A program made the translations under genes and the position numbers. Shown here in pieces: positions 44,354-52,276 of a stretch of 64,000 nucleotides of DNA. Positions within the stretch are counted from its first letter, which is position 1, and every line of letters begins with the position of its first letter. The notes under the pieces are model-generated. The model was not told the origin of the DNA. It made no database searches and saw only the letters and a program-made list of their open reading frames with translations. Origin of the DNA: Eubacterium sp. (GTDB taxonomy: Bacteria > Bacillota > Clostridia > Lachnospirales > Lachnospiraceae); contig JAFRGL010000018.1 of NCBI GenBank assembly GCA_017433825.1, forward strand, positions 21,228 through 85,227, read 5' to 3'.

Positions 44354-45964
44354 TCATGCAAGGCTGCCGAGCAGCTGCATCAGTTTGTTCACATCAATGG
44401 GCTTGGCCAGATGGCCGTCCATGCCCGCCTCCCGGGCCCTGGCAATATCCTCGGCAAATACATTGGCCGTCATGGCAAAGATTTTTACCGATTCCGCGTC
44501 ACTGCGGCCGCAGGAACGGATTCGCCGCGCGGCCTCATAACCGTCCATAACCGGCATCTGGATATCCATCAGGATTAAATCATAGTAACCTTCCTCTGCC
44601 TGCAGGAATTTATCCACAGCCTGCTGTCCGTCTTCGGCCGTGTCCGTGCGGACGTTGGTCACCGAAAGGATCTCCAGCGCAATCTCCCGGTTGATGAGAT
44701 TGTCCTCCGCCAGCAGGATTCTCCGGCCGCTTAAATCAGGCACGCCGCCGCCGGCTTCCTTTTCCTTCGTACCGGAAAGCGTCTCGGAAAGCCCGTTTAC
44801 CAGGGCTTTCCGGAAAACGGGAATCGGGATAAACGTTTCCACGCCGGAACGGACCGCCCGGTATTCGATTTCCTCCCAGTTTTCTTCACTGACCAGGATG
44901 ATGGGCAGCTCCGGCCGGCTCCGGTGCAGATAGGCCGCCAGATCCAGGGTGTCCCCCACATGCTCCACCTTCCGGCCCAGGATGACGGCATCGTATCCGC
45001 CGCCCTCGAACTCCGCCATCGTCAGGGCCTCCACCGCTTCGGTGGAGGAACGCACCATCGTAAGGACTGCGTCCGTGTCTGTCAGATACCGGGTGTACAC
45101 CTCCCGCATCTGCCTGTCTGTTTCTATGATCAGCAGCTTTTTGCCGGAAAGTCCTTTTCCTTCCATCGGGATGATGTCCGCCTCCAGCGGAATCCGGATG
45201 GTAACGGTTGTCCCCTCGCCTTCCCTGCTCTCGATGCGGATATCCCCGGACATGGCTTCCACCAGGCTGTGCACGATGCTCATGCCCAGACCGGTGCCCT
45301 CGATCTTCGAAATGGTGGTGTTGCCAGCCCGCTCAAAGGGCTCAAATATCCGGGTCAGGAATTCCTCTGACATGCCGATGCCGTTGTCTTTGCAGGTAAA
45401 ACCGAGCAGGAAATCCTTTCCTGCCTTTTCCTCAAAAATCCGCAGTTCAATCTTCCCGCCGTCAGGTGTGTACTTGACGGCATTGCTCAGGATATTGACA
45501 TAAATCTGCCGCAGCCGCCCGGCATCACCGTAGAAGCTTTCATAGGTCAGTTCTTCCGCAAAGAAATGGAAATGATGCTTTTTCCTCTGCATCTGCGGCC
45601 GGATAATCGTCAGGATATCGTGAAACAGGTCGCTGACGGAGAACGGATGGTGCTCCAGCCTAAGCTGGCCCGAATTGAACCGGGACATATCCAGCACCTC
45701 ATTGATAAGGGTCATCAGATGGGAAGATGCCACTTCGATTTTGTTCAGGGAATCCAGCACACGGCCTTTTTCATCGATGTGCTTCTTCGCCAGGGCCGTC
45801 ATCCCGATAATGGCATTCATCGGTGTACGGATATCGTGGGACATGCTGCTTAAGAAGACCTCCTTGGCATTATTTGCCGCCAGGGCGTCCGTAAGCTGCT
45901 GCTTTAATTCCGCGTTCTCTCTTTCAAGCCGCTGCAGTTCTCCGGGATTTTGTTGTTTTTCCAT
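44354..45964 (-). CDS. Cytosolic hybrid histidine kinase with two receivers (first one degenerate)
   Basis: 536 residues, no membrane segment. A short coiled coil leads to HisKA with His43 in [10 protein letters not shown], then HATPase motifs [18 protein letters not shown] and GTGLGMSI. The first receiver (LLIIETD) lacks the acceptor Asp, reading VILGRKVE where an ILxDxxMP motif is expected, so it is probably a binding module. The second (ILLAEDN, ILMDIQMP, LAKPIDV) is intact. With the HPt gene 74 bases upstream, the sequence supports a phosphorelay from kinase to receiver to HPt. The ATG at 45964 after GAGGA is preferred over 45970. Confidence 0.92.
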   Translation of the reverse strand: MEKQQNPGELQRLERENAELKQQLTDALAANNAKEVFLSSMSHDIRTPMNAIIGMTALAKKHIDEKGRVLDSLNKIEVASSHLMTLINEVLDMSRFNSGQLRLEHHPFSVSDLFHDILTIIRPQMQRKKHHFHFFAEELTYESFYGDAGRLRQIYVNILSNAVKYTPDGGKIELRIFEEKAGKDFLLGFTCKDNGIGMSEEFLTRIFEPFERAGNTTISKIEGTGLGMSIVHSLVEAMSGDIRIESREGEGTTVTIRIPLEADIIPMEGKGLSGKKLLIIETDRQMREVYTRYLTDTDAVLTMVRSSTEAVEALTMAEFEGGGYDAVILGRKVEHVGDTLDLAAYLHRSRPELPIILVSEENWEEIEYRAVRSGVETFIPIPVFRKALVNGLSETLSGTKEKEAGGGVPDLSGRRILLAEDNLINREIALEILSVTNVRTDTAEDGQQAVDKFLQAEEGYYDLILMDIQMPVMDGYEAARRIRSCGRSDAESVKIFAMTANVFAEDIARAREAGMDGHLAKPIDVNKLMQLLGSLA

Positions 45965-46038
45965 ATGCACGTTCCTCTTCTCTGATGACAGTTACGGCCG
46001 GGTTCCCTTTATATAAAACCCGGCCGCAGGCTGCACGA

Positions 46039-46383
46039 TTATTCTGCGCAAAGCGCTTTCAGTTCTTCAAACTTACTGCTGATGATTTCCATGGCAGGCT
46101 GATAATCCATCTGTTCCCCCGCCCGCAGATGCTCGGTTATCCCGATAACCGGATCCGCGATGGGCTTCAGCGCCAGATTGGTCATCACACCCTTCAGGGC
46201 ATGGGCCGCTTCAAAGGCAGCCTGCAAATCATTCTGTGCCAGCGCATCCTTAAGCTTTTCCACATTGGTATCGGCTGCGGCCAGCTTAATCATCCTGAAA
46301 TAAAAGGCTTCATTTCCCATACACCTTCCCAGGCCTTCCGTTACATCCGCGCCGTATTCTTTCAAAGCATCTGTTGTAAGCAT
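46039..46383 (-). CDS. HPt-domain phosphotransfer protein
   Basis: 114 residues consisting of a single histidine phosphotransfer domain. The phosphoacceptor is His61 in AAHALKGVMTNLAL, the usual HPt signature. It is a cytoplasmic four-helix bundle protein that moves phosphate between receiver domains of hybrid kinases and response regulators. Its position between a diguanylate cyclase and a hybrid kinase suggests it serves the adjacent kinase. It could also serve the other hybrid kinases in the window, which lack HPt domains. Confidence 0.93.
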   Translation of the reverse strand: MLTTDALKEYGADVTEGLGRCMGNEAFYFRMIKLAAADTNVEKLKDALAQNDLQAAFEAAHALKGVMTNLALKPIADPVIGITEHLRAGEQMDYQPAMEIISSKFEELKALCAE

Positions 46384-46425
46384 TATTTCTCCTTCCGTAT
46401 AGAACCTGCTGCCGGCCGTTTTCCG

Positions 46426-47787
46426 TCAATAAAACGCCACATTCCGGCCGCCGCTTTTTTTAACCGTATACTGTATCGTGTCAGCATCCTTGAAAATATC
46501 TTCCGTGGGATTTTCCCGGTCGCCGAAGGCCACACCGATGCTTAGGGAAATACCGGGCAGCCCGTCTTCGGGCTCGGCAAGCTGCGCATTGACCTTCTCC
46601 ATCTTGTCTCTGACCAGTTCCCGCAAAGAGGAATCCGAATGCACCATAATGACGGCGAATTCGTCTCCGCCTATCCGGCATACATAGTCCTCCGACCGGA
46701 AGCTTTTCTTCAGCAGAAAAGATACCTTCTTCAGAATCCGGTCTCCCACGTCATGTCCGTAGGTATCATTGACCTGCTTGAATTTGTCCACGTCTGCCAG
46801 CACCATGGCGATATCCGCAGTATCCAGCTCCCTGCGCTGTCTCTCGAAAACGCCGCGGTTATACAGGCCGGTCAGGCTGTCATGGGTAGCTTCGTAGGAC
46901 AGCTGCTCCTTGTCTCTCCTGGTCTCGCGGAAAATGTAATTGTAGGTTTCCGCCAGGAAACGGACCTCCTCCGCCCCTGTCAGCGGAAGCTCCTCCTGCC
47001 GGCGGATATGGGTGTTCGCGTTATTCAGCGGCTTAATCAGCAGGAAATAGCTGCAGAACACCAGCACAAAAAACGCAGCAAGAATCACGACCAGCAGGGC
47101 TGTACGTACCTTCAGCATCACATCCATCCGCTGCGCGCTTTCCTCCTGGCCTTCTTCGGACTGGCTGATGAGAATATCCAGGCATCTGGCGGTTTCCTCG
47201 TAAATGACCGTTTTCTGGGCCTGGTAGCTCTCGCCGAAAACCAGACGGGTAGCCAGGGCCAGCTTGCCGACGGCGTCCAGGGAAGCGTCTGCGTCCTGCA
47301 GCTTTGTTTCCTGCAGCTCCTGCGGGAAATCAGCCACGTTATAACCGTACGCTTCCAAAGCGACCCGGATGGCATAACGCTCCGTGCTTACCAGTTCGTT
47401 GGAACTGTCCAGGGCATTGCGCAGCGCCTGGTAAGCTTCGTTTTCCCCGAAATACCTGCCCAGATTCTCGAGGGCCATTTCCCTTCTGCGGGTTACGTTC
47501 ACCTCCGTGAAGAAGTTCTCCGCGTTTTTCCGGTTTCCGGTAATTACGAAGGAACGGACCTGGTCCGTCAGATAATCCGAGGCGTTCTGCATGTTGTCGG
47601 CATTTTCCCGGGCTTCGATAAACCGTCTGGTTGCCTCCTGCATGCGGGTATAACTCCGGTGGGTACTGTACGTCGAAGCAATGGTGATCACTGTCAGAAT
47701 ACAGACGACGGCTATAAGCAGCATATATATACGGCGGATGGATACCCCGTTTTTCCCTGTCTGTTGTTTTCCGTATTCCTCAGACAT
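46426..47787 (-). CDS. Membrane diguanylate cyclase (GGDEF)
   Basis: 453 residues. A first membrane helix (about 20-40) and a second (about 229-250) enclose an extracytoplasmic helical sensor of about 190 residues; a HAMP-like segment follows. The GGDEF domain has YNRGVF, ADVDKFKQVNDTYGHDVGD and the intact active site GGDEF at 373-377. A product-inhibition I-site RSED lies five residues before it. It should make c-di-GMP from two GTP in response to an outside signal. It begins 8 bases after the preceding small hypothetical gene and continues the same operon. Confidence 0.94.
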   Translation of the reverse strand: MSEEYGKQQTGKNGVSIRRIYMLLIAVVCILTVITIASTYSTHRSYTRMQEATRRFIEARENADNMQNASDYLTDQVRSFVITGNRKNAENFFTEVNVTRRREMALENLGRYFGENEAYQALRNALDSSNELVSTERYAIRVALEAYGYNVADFPQELQETKLQDADASLDAVGKLALATRLVFGESYQAQKTVIYEETARCLDILISQSEEGQEESAQRMDVMLKVRTALLVVILAAFFVLVFCSYFLLIKPLNNANTHIRRQEELPLTGAEEVRFLAETYNYIFRETRRDKEQLSYEATHDSLTGLYNRGVFERQRRELDTADIAMVLADVDKFKQVNDTYGHDVGDRILKKVSFLLKKSFRSEDYVCRIGGDEFAVIMVHSDSSLRELVRDKMEKVNAQLAEPEDGLPGISLSIGVAFGDRENPTEDIFKDADTIQYTVKKSGGRNVAFY

Positions 47788-47795
47788 ACCGTGAG

Positions 47796-48296
47796 TTACT
47801 CCTTCTCTTCAAACCAGGAAGCTTCCCCCTCCTCGTCCTCCGGTTTACTCACCGTATCCACGGCGCTTTCAATGAGCTTGATCATTTCCCAGATAGACCG
47901 GAAATACACAGTCTTATCCTGCTCCATCCAGGTTATCCTTCCCTGCCAGCTGCTGTTCTGCCTGTGCTGGACACGGATGATAAAACTGCCCATATCCCCG
48001 TGTTTGCTCAATAAGGATTCGTCGCTCATAACTTTTTTCCTTTCAACTTCCATTCTCCTGATTTTTTTCTCTTCCTGTCCGAATGTCCGCTCGTTTGTGG
48101 TACGGTGCGGAAAATTAAGCCAGTTATACAGCTTTTCCATGGTGAAGGTCATCTGTTCCGCATTGGTGAATTCAAAGCCTTCTTCGCTGTAGCTGTGGTA
48201 GAGAATACCCTGCAGCTCATTGTCTTCAAAACCGTTGATACAAAGCACAACGCCGTTCGGCGCGCCTATGTACCACTGTGTTCTTTTATTTTCCAT
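47796..48296 (-). CDS. Conserved hypothetical protein in the pilus/signalling run
   Basis: 166 residues, soluble, no recognised domain. It begins QWYIGAPNGVVLCINGFEDNELQG, has a basic, charged centre (EEKKIRRMEVERKKV) and ends acidic. The phrase FIIRVQHRQNSSWQGRITWMEQDKTVYFRSIWEMIKLI resembles segments seen in small Clostridia proteins encoded beside BTAD regulators, but I cannot name the family. The ATG at 48296 follows GGGG and lies within the last codons of the BTAD gene, so the two are coupled. It may be a partner of that regulator. Confidence 0.7.
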   Translation of the reverse strand: MENKRTQWYIGAPNGVVLCINGFEDNELQGILYHSYSEEGFEFTNAEQMTFTMEKLYNWLNFPHRTTNERTFGQEEKKIRRMEVERKKVMSDESLLSKHGDMGSFIIRVQHRQNSSWQGRITWMEQDKTVYFRSIWEMIKLIESAVDTVSKPEDEEGEASWFEEKE

Positions 48297-49545
48297 TTTT
48301 TCCCCTGCCGTTTTTGTCGGTCTTTTCCACATGCGGCTCCCAGTATACGCTGTTGACATAATACTGGATTCCGGAACGCTGCCGGCCTACGATGAAGTGC
48401 TGGTTGATACGCTTCTGAATCACGCCGCAGTCTTCACGGGTGGTGTTGATAAGCAGAACCAGGTACTGGCCCCTGCCGTACTGGGTCATCGCGTCGCCGC
48501 GCCGCACGGATTTGCGCACTGCATCGCCCATCCGCTTGGACAGCTGCTCCAGGTTGTCGCCTTCCTTCATCGGGTTGCCCTTGCCGTCCACAACGGTGCA
48601 CAGCATCAGGTAGACGGACTGGCCGCCACGTTCCAGCATACGCTCCACCATACGGTAGATGCCCACAAACACCGGATAAGTACACAGATATCCGCCGGGG
48701 GTCATATCATTCTGCCCGGTCAGCTCCTCCTGGATTTCGTCCAGCACGGCGTAGGTGTGCTTCATCTTTTTGCCCAGCCGGTCAAACTCCTCCATCAGCT
48801 TTTTGGAAGGCCTGAGTCCCTGTTCGGCAAAATAATACTGCACCGTTTCATCGTAAAGCTTCCTTGCATCGTCGTACCGGCCCATGGATGCCAGCGCTTC
48901 CATGGTAACCGTCTCCCAGTCCGCCAGGGGGTCGATTTTGGATGCGTAGGTTCCCAGCTCTTCCATCTGGAAAAAGTCCTGGTTTGCCCGGAGCATCTGC
49001 ACGGCCTTTTCCACACAGTCACAGAACCGCTCCCTGTATCTTCTGGATTCCCTCGCTGCCCAGATAATGGCTGTCTGGGCCGGCAGGAACTCCCCGCCGT
49101 ACCAGTGACAGGCATCCATATACAGCGCCAGCTTTTCATCCATGTTTTCTGCCGCTTCTGCCTGGCTGTACAGACTGTCGAACTCCGTCGCGTCCTCCAC
49201 CACCGGGATTTCCCCTGTCCAGTAGAATACGCCCTTGCGCTGTTCGATATAGTTTGCTTCCGGCAGGCCGCTCTTCTGCAGCTTTTTCTTGGCATTATAG
49301 ATGATGCTCTGCAGCGCATGGTGAATGTTGCTGACTTCCCTGTCTTCGAACAGCAGCTGTTCCAGTTTGTCCCGGGTTACGCCTTTCTCCCGGTTGTGGA
49401 TCAGAATCTGGAGCAGGTAGGTAAACTGCGATTCGTTGGCCTTTGAGCCGCCCGCCACCAGGACATTGTTCCAGGTTGCGGAAAACCCGCCCAGCATCCG
49501 GACATACAGCACATCCTCCAGAGAATCGGTAACTCTCATTGTCAC
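48286..49545 (-). CDS. BTAD-type transcriptional regulator with GGDEF-like C-terminus
   Basis: 419 residues. Residues ~10-105 fit a winged helix (VRMLGGFSATWNN, ANESQFTYLLQILIHNREKGVTRDKLEQLLF, IHHALQSIIYNAKKKL). Residues ~115-270 are a bacterial transcriptional activation domain, helical repeats as in SARP/AfsR proteins (ALYMDACHWYGGEFLP, GRYDDARKLYDETVQYY). The C-terminal ~120 residues resemble a degenerate GGDEF fold: YLMLCTVVDGKG, then RRGDAMTQYGRGQYLVLL where GRGQY replaces GGDEF. The start is GTG at 49545 with an AGGAAG site, or ATG at 49539. It follows the PilT gene by 18 bases and likely regulates this locus. Confidence 0.82.
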   Translation of the reverse strand: MTMRVTDSLEDVLYVRMLGGFSATWNNVLVAGGSKANESQFTYLLQILIHNREKGVTRDKLEQLLFEDREVSNIHHALQSIIYNAKKKLQKSGLPEANYIEQRKGVFYWTGEIPVVEDATEFDSLYSQAEAAENMDEKLALYMDACHWYGGEFLPAQTAIIWAARESRRYRERFCDCVEKAVQMLRANQDFFQMEELGTYASKIDPLADWETVTMEALASMGRYDDARKLYDETVQYYFAEQGLRPSKKLMEEFDRLGKKMKHTYAVLDEIQEELTGQNDMTPGGYLCTYPVFVGIYRMVERMLERGGQSVYLMLCTVVDGKGNPMKEGDNLEQLSKRMGDAVRKSVRRGDAMTQYGRGQYLVLLINTTREDCGVIQKRINQHFIVGRQRSGIQYYVNSVYWEPHVEKTDKNGRGKNGK

Positions 49546-49563
49546 TCACACTTCCTTTTAATT

Positions 49564-50619
49564 CTAACTCAGTCTCTTAACCATATTCTCATAATTTACG
49601 CAGGAAATCAACGCCGTCTCCTTTGTAATTCTGCCTTCCCTGTACAGTCTCAGAAGGCTTCCGTCCATGGTGCACATGCCGTCCGCCGCGCCTGCCTGCA
49701 TGGCGGATTCCAGCTGGTGCAGCTTGTCCTCCCGGATCATGTTCTGGATGGCGGTGGTGGATTTCATGATTTCAAATACGGGGATCTGGATGCCGTCCAC
49801 GCTGGTCACCAGCTGCTGGCAGACCACGCCTTTTAAGATCTGGGCAAGCTGGATTTTGACCTGCTTCTGCTGATTGGCCGGAAATACGTCCAGTATACGG
49901 TTGATGGTATTTGCGGCGCTGCTGGTATGCAGCGTGGAAAGCAGCAGCACGCCGGTTTCCGCGGCGGTAATTGCGGAGGAAATGGTGTCATAATCCCGCA
50001 TTTCGCCCAGAAGGATTACATCCGGGCTTTCCCTTAAGGCAGACCGCAGGGAATCCAGATAACCCGGCGTATCAATGGAAATTTCCCGCTGGGTCACGAT
50101 GGCCTTGTCATGCCTGTGAATATACTCTATCGGGTCCTCCATCGTGATGATATGGCAGTCCCGGCTTTTATTGATGCGGTCGATGATACAGGCCAGGGTG
50201 GTGGATTTGCCGGTTCCTGCCGAACCGGTAATCAGCACAAGGCCTTTTTTATTGTCTCCCAGGGACAGTACGCTCTCGGGAATACCCAGCTTTGCCGGTT
50301 CCGGCAGGCCGAATTTGATAACCCGGATGACGGCCGCCATGGAACCCCTCTGCCGGAAAACATTCACCCGGAAACGGCCGAGCTGGGATACGGCAAAGGA
50401 AAAGTCGTCATCCATGCCGTTTTCCATATTGATGCGGTCCCTGCCGCTCATGGTGTATATTTCCTCCACCAGCACCCTGATATCGTTCGGCAGAAGACGG
50501 TCCTGCGGCAGACGCTCCTGTCTGCCGTCACATTTGAAGGTTACCGGCAGTCCGGCCACGATAAATACGTCCGACGCGCCTGCTTCCACAGCCTTCTGCA
50601 ATATTTCCTGAATACTCAT
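49564..50619 (-). CDS. pilT: PilT-type retraction ATPase
   Basis: 351 residues. The N-terminal PAS-like part (ASDVFIVAGLPVTFKCDG) is followed by the RecA-like ATPase: Walker A GSAGTGKSTT, Asp box MEDPIEYIH, Walker B DVILLGEMRD, His box LLLSTLHTSSAA. This is the layout of PilT, the hexameric motor that depolymerises type IV pili. No PilB-like extension ATPase is in the window, so either it is encoded elsewhere or this enzyme serves both roles. It lies downstream of the small pilin-like genes and the PilC-like gene. Confidence 0.94.
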   Translation of the reverse strand: MSIQEILQKAVEAGASDVFIVAGLPVTFKCDGRQERLPQDRLLPNDIRVLVEEIYTMSGRDRINMENGMDDDFSFAVSQLGRFRVNVFRQRGSMAAVIRVIKFGLPEPAKLGIPESVLSLGDNKKGLVLITGSAGTGKSTTLACIIDRINKSRDCHIITMEDPIEYIHRHDKAIVTQREISIDTPGYLDSLRSALRESPDVILLGEMRDYDTISSAITAAETGVLLLSTLHTSSAANTINRILDVFPANQQKQVKIQLAQILKGVVCQQLVTSVDGIQIPVFEIMKSTTAIQNMIREDKLHQLESAMQAGAADGMCTMDGSLLRLYREGRITKETALISCVNYENMVKRLS

Positions 50620-50637
50620 CTTTTGCGTCTCCTTATG

Positions 50638-51006
50638 TTAAAAGCCCGGCCAGATTTCTATCTCCGTGTCTTCTTCCCACTGCTTCTGTATCCGCCAGGA
50701 AAGCACCTGACCGTCTTCGGTCAGGCGGACACGCAGTTCAAAGCCGTCTGAAGTGAACACCCGGGAAAGCGAACCGTCCGCATCCTGTTCGGCACCTGCC
50801 GCGTTTCCTTCCTTCACGCTGCGCAGGAAATCCTGTCCTTCCTGCTCCAGCTCATAGCGGATTTTCATGGTTTCGGCGTATTTCTGCGCCAGACGCAGAT
50901 CCGCCGAAGAAGTGGCAAAGGAAAGAATCGCCAGGGTGGTCAGGCAGATGCTGATAACCGAAAGCAGCAGGGCCAGGGGGCCCAGCTTGAAAGGTACCTG
51001 CTTCAT
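50638..51006 (-). CDS. Small membrane protein of the pilus-like cluster
   Basis: 122 residues. One N-terminal membrane helix (about 9-32: LGPLALLLSVISICLTTLAILSF), then an extracytoplasmic domain with an alpha-helix and a beta-rich end (GFELRVRLTEDGQVLSWRI). The pattern of one helix plus small C-terminal domain fits minor pilins or PilN/PilO-like parts, but no prepilin cleavage motif is seen. Its start overlaps the stop of the previous gene by four bases, and PilT follows. Confidence 0.72.
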   Translation of the reverse strand: MKQVPFKLGPLALLLSVISICLTTLAILSFATSSADLRLAQKYAETMKIRYELEQEGQDFLRSVKEGNAAGAEQDADGSLSRVFTSDGFELRVRLTEDGQVLSWRIQKQWEEDTEIEIWPGF

Positions 51007-51443
51007 TCTCCCACCTCCCCGGTATACACAGCGGTCTCCAGTACATAGACCGGATGCTCTTCTTCAAAAGCATAAACCGAGATAGTGCTGTTCACATATC
51101 CGCCTTTTCCGCCCTCCGGCTCCCAGCTGATATCCACCTGCACGGGCGCGTTTTCCCCGGAATACGGCTTCATGTCCGTATCATAGAAGGCCACAACACC
51201 GGTTCCGGTGACAAAGGCATTGTCTCCCAGATATTCCGCCACTTCCGCCGGATTTTCCGACGCGGAAACCGCTTCCGCCGCGTTGCCCGCCAGGGTTACC
51301 GCGTTGGTCAGTGTTTTTGCCTGTATGCTCATGCGCTGGCCGCTGCCGAAAACTCTGGACAGCACAAGGATGATTCCGATAAATACCAGAATCATCAGCA
51401 GGGTTTCGATATAGAAGGCGGTGGTATGCTGCTTCTTTTTCAC
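51003..51443 (-). CDS. Pilin-like small membrane protein
   Basis: 146 residues. A basic start (KKKQHTT) precedes a hydrophobic helix (AFYIETLLMILVFIGIILVL). The sequence A|FYIETLL resembles a type III (prepilin) signal, with Ala where Gly is usual and Glu one place early, so processing by a prepilin peptidase is possible but unproven. The rest is extracytoplasmic with beta-strand character. It overlaps both neighbours by four bases, part of a tightly coupled set of small genes. Confidence 0.72.
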   Translation of the reverse strand: MKKKQHTTAFYIETLLMILVFIGIILVLSRVFGSGQRMSIQAKTLTNAVTLAGNAAEAVSASENPAEVAEYLGDNAFVTGTGVVAFYDTDMKPYSGENAPVQVDISWEPEGGKGGYVNSTISVYAFEEEHPVYVLETAVYTGEVGE

Positions 51444-51907
51444 TGTCCGCCTCCTTTTTCACTGCGAAGATGCACCAGCACGGTGCCTGCATCGGTTTCC
51501 AGAAGGAGGACCCCCGGTGAAGGCTGATCGATGGTAAAAACGTCTGTGTCCCCGATAACCTCCGCCTCCTCCGGATTCAGAGGCCTGCCGGCGCGGGTGA
51601 ATTCCTCCATCAGCTTCCCTTCATGGGTATACAGCTTCAGGGAATAACCGGTATTTCCTTCCGCTATCTCCAGAACCTGGCCGTCTGCTTCCTCCCTCAC
51701 TGTCACCGCGCCTTCCGCGTCATAGCCGCGCAGCGTAGTGGACAGATAGGAAAGCAGGACCCTGGTGCCGTTGTTTCCGTTCTGCAGGCCGGAAGCGTTT
51801 TTAAAGCTTCTGGCGCCGAGTATTACCAAAAGAAGGAAGCCCGCCAGAAAAAGCGCCATAATGGCGATGGTGAAGCCGCCCATGGAAGGGCTTTCTTTTC
51901 TGTTCAT
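51440..51907 (-). CDS. Pilin-like protein (DUF4860-like)
   Basis: 155 residues. The N-terminus MGGFTIAIMALFLAGFLLLVILGARSF looks like a prepilin-type signal: a Gly-Gly-Phe-Thr start and a long hydrophobic helix, but without the Glu at position 5. The extracytoplasmic domain has repeated beta-strands (VLEIAEGNTGYSLKLYTHEG, VLLLETDAGTVLVHL). I recall DUF4860 proteins next to PilC-like genes in Lachnospiraceae. It probably forms part of the pilus or pseudopilus tip. Confidence 0.74.
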   Translation of the reverse strand: MNRKESPSMGGFTIAIMALFLAGFLLLVILGARSFKNASGLQNGNNGTRVLLSYLSTTLRGYDAEGAVTVREEADGQVLEIAEGNTGYSLKLYTHEGKLMEEFTRAGRPLNPEEAEVIGDTDVFTIDQPSPGVLLLETDAGTVLVHLRSEKGGGQ

Positions 51908-51942
51908 CCGGCAAACCTCCTTTCCGTAATATTCTTATTTTT

Positions 51943-52272
51943 TTATTGCTGCTGCCCGGTTTTGGGCACGACCATCACCGCAGGGGGTACATTTGCGGCA
52001 AAGGCCTCATAGGAAATATAATACTGCCGGGTATTGACCTGCAGGCCGTAATTGTCCTCCAGATACTCCAGGTTCGGCGGATACGCGCCTTCCACGGCAT
52101 AACACTGCCGGGCCTTTTCCCGGATGCTTTCGGCAATGGATACCGCCGCCTCTTCGCTGATATCCCGGCCCGAGCCGGAAAAAGCAGCGCATGCGAGGAC
52201 AACCACCACCGCGATAATGATAATCACCGGAAGCAGCCACCCCGGTGCTTTTGCTCGTCTGTCACTGTACAT
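51943..52272 (-). CDS. Small pseudopilin-like membrane protein
   Basis: 109 residues. One membrane helix (about 11-31: WLLPVIIIIAVVVVLACAAF), then a small domain with SIREKARQCYAVEGAYPPNLEYLEDNYGL and YYISYEAF, a pattern like the Tyr-Pro-rich region of GspG-type pseudopilins. No clear prepilin peptidase site. It starts four bases after the PilC-like gene, so it is co-translated with it. Confidence 0.7.
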   Translation of the reverse strand: MYSDRRAKAPGWLLPVIIIIAVVVVLACAAFSGSGRDISEEAAVSIAESIREKARQCYAVEGAYPPNLEYLEDNYGLQVNTRQYYISYEAFAANVPPAVMVVPKTGQQQ

Positions 52273-52276
52273 GGCG

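Noticed and set aside
46639-48192. 517-codon plus-strand open frame opposite the diguanylate cyclase
   Set aside because: Antisense shadow with no domain or ribosome site; overlaps two well supported genes.
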